NCBI GenBank assembly: GCA_030598165.1
Contig: JAUVQL010000060.1
Coordinates: 1 to 6,494 of the forward strand
Length of the DNA stretch: 6,494 nucleotides
Origin: Acidobacteriota bacterium
Lineage (GTDB): Bacteria > Acidobacteriota > Vicinamibacteria > Marinacidobacterales > SMYC01
Direction: 5' to 3'
Shown here: positions 4,976 through 6,494 of the stretch, in pieces
Numbering within the stretch: position 1 is the stretch's first letter
Layout: every line of letters begins with the position of its first letter
The notes under the pieces: generated by a model
What the model was told of the DNA's origin: nothing
What the model saw: the letters and a program-made list of their open reading frames with translations, nothing else
Database searches by the model: none
Position numbers and translations under genes: made by a program

Positions 4976-6444
4976 GTGCGAATACACCATCCGCAGTATG
5001 CGAACGCGAACAGGCTGAGAAGGACAGAGAAAAAGAGCCCGTAAGAGTGAAACGGTCGAAGGCGACTGACCAGCCAAAGTACAGTTTTTACACCGAGCCT
5101 ATCAAGCTGGAGGAAAGACCCCGTCGTTTCTTGGAGGCCTTTGCTGCAATCTTGAAACATTCCAACTATGGGCCCGTGTTGGACGCCTATACCCGAGTCA
5201 GTGCGAAATGCTCCATTTGTACAGCTTCATGTCCGGTTTATCAGGCGACAGGTGATCCTAGAGACATCCCGTGCCACCGCTCGGAGCTCTTACTCAAAGT
5301 CTACCGCCGGTATTTCACCCTAGCGGGAATGGTGAAGTCCCGTTTGTTCGACTACTTCCGACTGACCAACGAGCACATCGATCGGTTGGCCGAAGAGCTC
5401 TACCGATGCACCGCGTGCAAGCGATGCAAGTATTCCTGCCCCATTGCGATTGACCACGGTCTTTTGACCCATCTGGGGCGTTGGATCTTGGCGGAAATCG
5501 ACATCATTCCCAAAGCGCTTCTCGTTTCCGTTCGGGAACAGCTCGAGGGCAAGACGAAGAATACATCCGCCATTCCGGTTCCTGCGATGATCGATACCTG
5601 TGAGTTCCTCGAAGAAGAGTTGGAGGAGATATACCCCGGTGCCGGCATCAAGTTTCCCATCGATGTGGAAGGTGCCGAGTACGTCTTTTTTGCGGCGGTA
5701 TCGGACTACCTCCTCGAAGCCGATACCTTGATGGGAAACGCCGCCATGCTCCATGCCGCAGGGATCTCCTGGACCATTGGCACACAGAATTTCGACGGCA
5801 TCGACTACGGCCTCTTCTATTCAGATCGAATGTGGGACCGCATCATCAATGCACAGGTCGATGAAGTACATCGCCTGGGTGGAAAATTCATGCTCATCGG
5901 GGAGTGTGGGCACGCTTCACGCTCGGCCAAAGAAGGCATGGCCAATTTCGTTGCAAAGGAGAGGCAGGTTCCCGTGGTGAACATCATGGAGCTCGCCTGT
6001 GAGAAATTCCAATCCGGCGAGCTGGAGCTGATCGACAACGCCATAGAGGAGCGAACGACTTACCACGATCCCTGCAACATCGCCCGTAAAGGTTGGATTA
6101 TCGAGCAACCAAGGGTCATCCTTCGTCACATCTGCAAAGACTTCGTCGAAATGGAGCCCCATGGAAGCAACAACTACTGCTGCGGTGGCGGAGGAGGAAC
6201 GGTTTCTATAGACGAGATCCGTGAGTTCCGTACGTTGACCGGGGGAAAGGCCAAAGCGGATCAAATCGAAGCCACGGGAGCTCACTATGTCGTCGCTCCT
6301 TGCGCCAACTGTAAGAAACAAGTGGACGAAGTGATCAAGGACCACAAGTTGAAGCAGGTGAGAACGGGGCTCCATGACCTGATGCTGAAGGCCATCGTAT
6401 TGCCCAATGGACAAAAGCCGATTGTGATGGAAGAAGATGACTAG
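4972..6444 (+). CDS. Second DsrK/HdrD-like (Fe-S)-binding protein, CCG-type, 490 aa
   Basis: This is a paralogue of the leftward DsrK-like protein with the same layout. A charged N-terminal extension covers about residues 1-65. The first Fe-S motif region is C80-x2-C83-x3-C87-P, with C101 further on. A complete second [4Fe-4S] motif follows, C146-x2-C149-x2-C152-x3-C156-P. The C-terminal half has GECGH (C312), then DPC (C368), C403-C404-G-G-G-G-G after 34 residues, and APCANC (C444, C447) after a further 39. The C-terminal motif fits CX31-39CCX35-39CXXC and should hold the heterodisulfide-reductase-type cluster. The first motif lacks the leading cysteine that its paralogue has. The start ATG overlaps the preceding stop (ATGA), and GAGG lies five bases upstream of it. 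The protein is soluble and needs a membrane or other redox partner, which is probably encoded beyond the right edge. A TmcB-, HmeD- or DsrK-like function is inferred. Confidence 0.93.
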   Translation: MSANTPSAVCEREQAEKDREKEPVRVKRSKATDQPKYSFYTEPIKLEERPRRFLEAFAAILKHSNYGPVLDAYTRVSAKCSICTASCPVYQATGDPRDIPCHRSELLLKVYRRYFTLAGMVKSRLFDYFRLTNEHIDRLAEELYRCTACKRCKYSCPIAIDHGLLTHLGRWILAEIDIIPKALLVSVREQLEGKTKNTSAIPVPAMIDTCEFLEEELEEIYPGAGIKFPIDVEGAEYVFFAAVSDYLLEADTLMGNAAMLHAAGISWTIGTQNFDGIDYGLFYSDRMWDRIINAQVDEVHRLGGKFMLIGECGHASRSAKEGMANFVAKERQVPVVNIMELACEKFQSGELELIDNAIEERTTYHDPCNIARKGWIIEQPRVILRHICKDFVEMEPHGSNNYCCGGGGGTVSIDEIREFRTLTGGKAKADQIEATGAHYVVAPCANCKKQVDEVIKDHKLKQVRTGLHDLMLKAIVLPNGQKPIVMEEDD

Positions 6445-6494
6445 ATGAGCTCGCGTCTAGTGGGGTATTGAAGATAAGGAAGGACAAAACGTCA
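6445..6494 (+). other. Downstream tail with probable ribosome binding site of a next gene
   Basis: After the stop at 6442-6444 the sequence AAGGAAGGA (about 6476-6484) is a good Shine-Dalgarno match, and the window ends in GTCA about ten bases later. An ATG could begin at the very last base. There is no U-tract terminator, so the operon probably continues. A short inverted repeat, CTAGA/TCTAG (6441-6445, 6456-6460), is too weak to call a terminator. Confidence 0.35.

Noticed and set aside
4499..5160. Minus-strand open frames opposite the NifX-like gene
   Set aside because: They are shadows of the coding strand with low-complexity, Arg/Ser-rich translations and no family resemblance.
1..6494. 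CRISPR arrays, tRNA/rRNA genes, transposases and phage genes
   Set aside because: I looked for these and saw none. All long frames are accounted for by the genes listed.

Overview
The window holds two divergent gene clusters facing away from a 477-base intergenic region (4082-4558). The gene content is that of an anaerobic, Fe-S-rich bacterium with quinone-linked thiol/disulfide or sulfur-type energy metabolism. A delta-proteobacterial (Desulfobacterota-like) lineage is my best guess, from the DsrMK/Tmc-type genes, an Rrf2 regulator and good sigma-54 (-24/-12) promoter matches. No taxonomic marker is present, so this stays an inference.

Leftward cluster (minus strand, in transcription order): an Rrf2-family regulator with a C-terminal cysteine group (4081-3611); a five-helix NarI/DsrM-like cytochrome b membrane subunit (3588-2659); a DsrK/HdrD-like iron-sulfur protein with CCG-type cysteine motifs (2656-1052); an alpha-solenoid (HEAT-like) protein (962-162); and the start of a response regulator that runs off the left edge (137-1). 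Gaps are 22, 2, 89 and 24 bases, so the first three genes at least look like one operon. The DsrM/DsrK-like pair should form a membrane complex that moves electrons between the quinone pool and a cytoplasmic thiol/disulfide or ferredoxin-type partner. The usual companions dsrJ, dsrO, dsrP and dsrC are absent from the window.

Rightward cluster (plus strand): a NifX/NifB-type Fe-Mo-cofactor-binding-domain protein (4559-4975) overlaps by four bases (ATGA) a second DsrK/HdrD-like protein (4972-6444). This is a diverged paralogue of the leftward one, with an altered N-terminal Fe-S motif. A ribosome-binding-like sequence at the right edge suggests that another gene begins just outside.

The intergenic region is the most interesting part. 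It carries a near-consensus sigma-54 promoter for each direction (4163-4148 on the minus strand, 4519-4534 on the plus strand). A perfect 10-bp inverted repeat containing a 9-bp tandem repeat covers the predicted leftward transcription start and is a good candidate Rrf2 operator. Several further inverted and direct repeats lie between the promoters, at distances suited to enhancer-binding activators. The inferred picture is two related electron-transfer modules, co-regulated through RpoN with an activator not identified here and with Fe-S or redox feedback through the Rrf2 protein.
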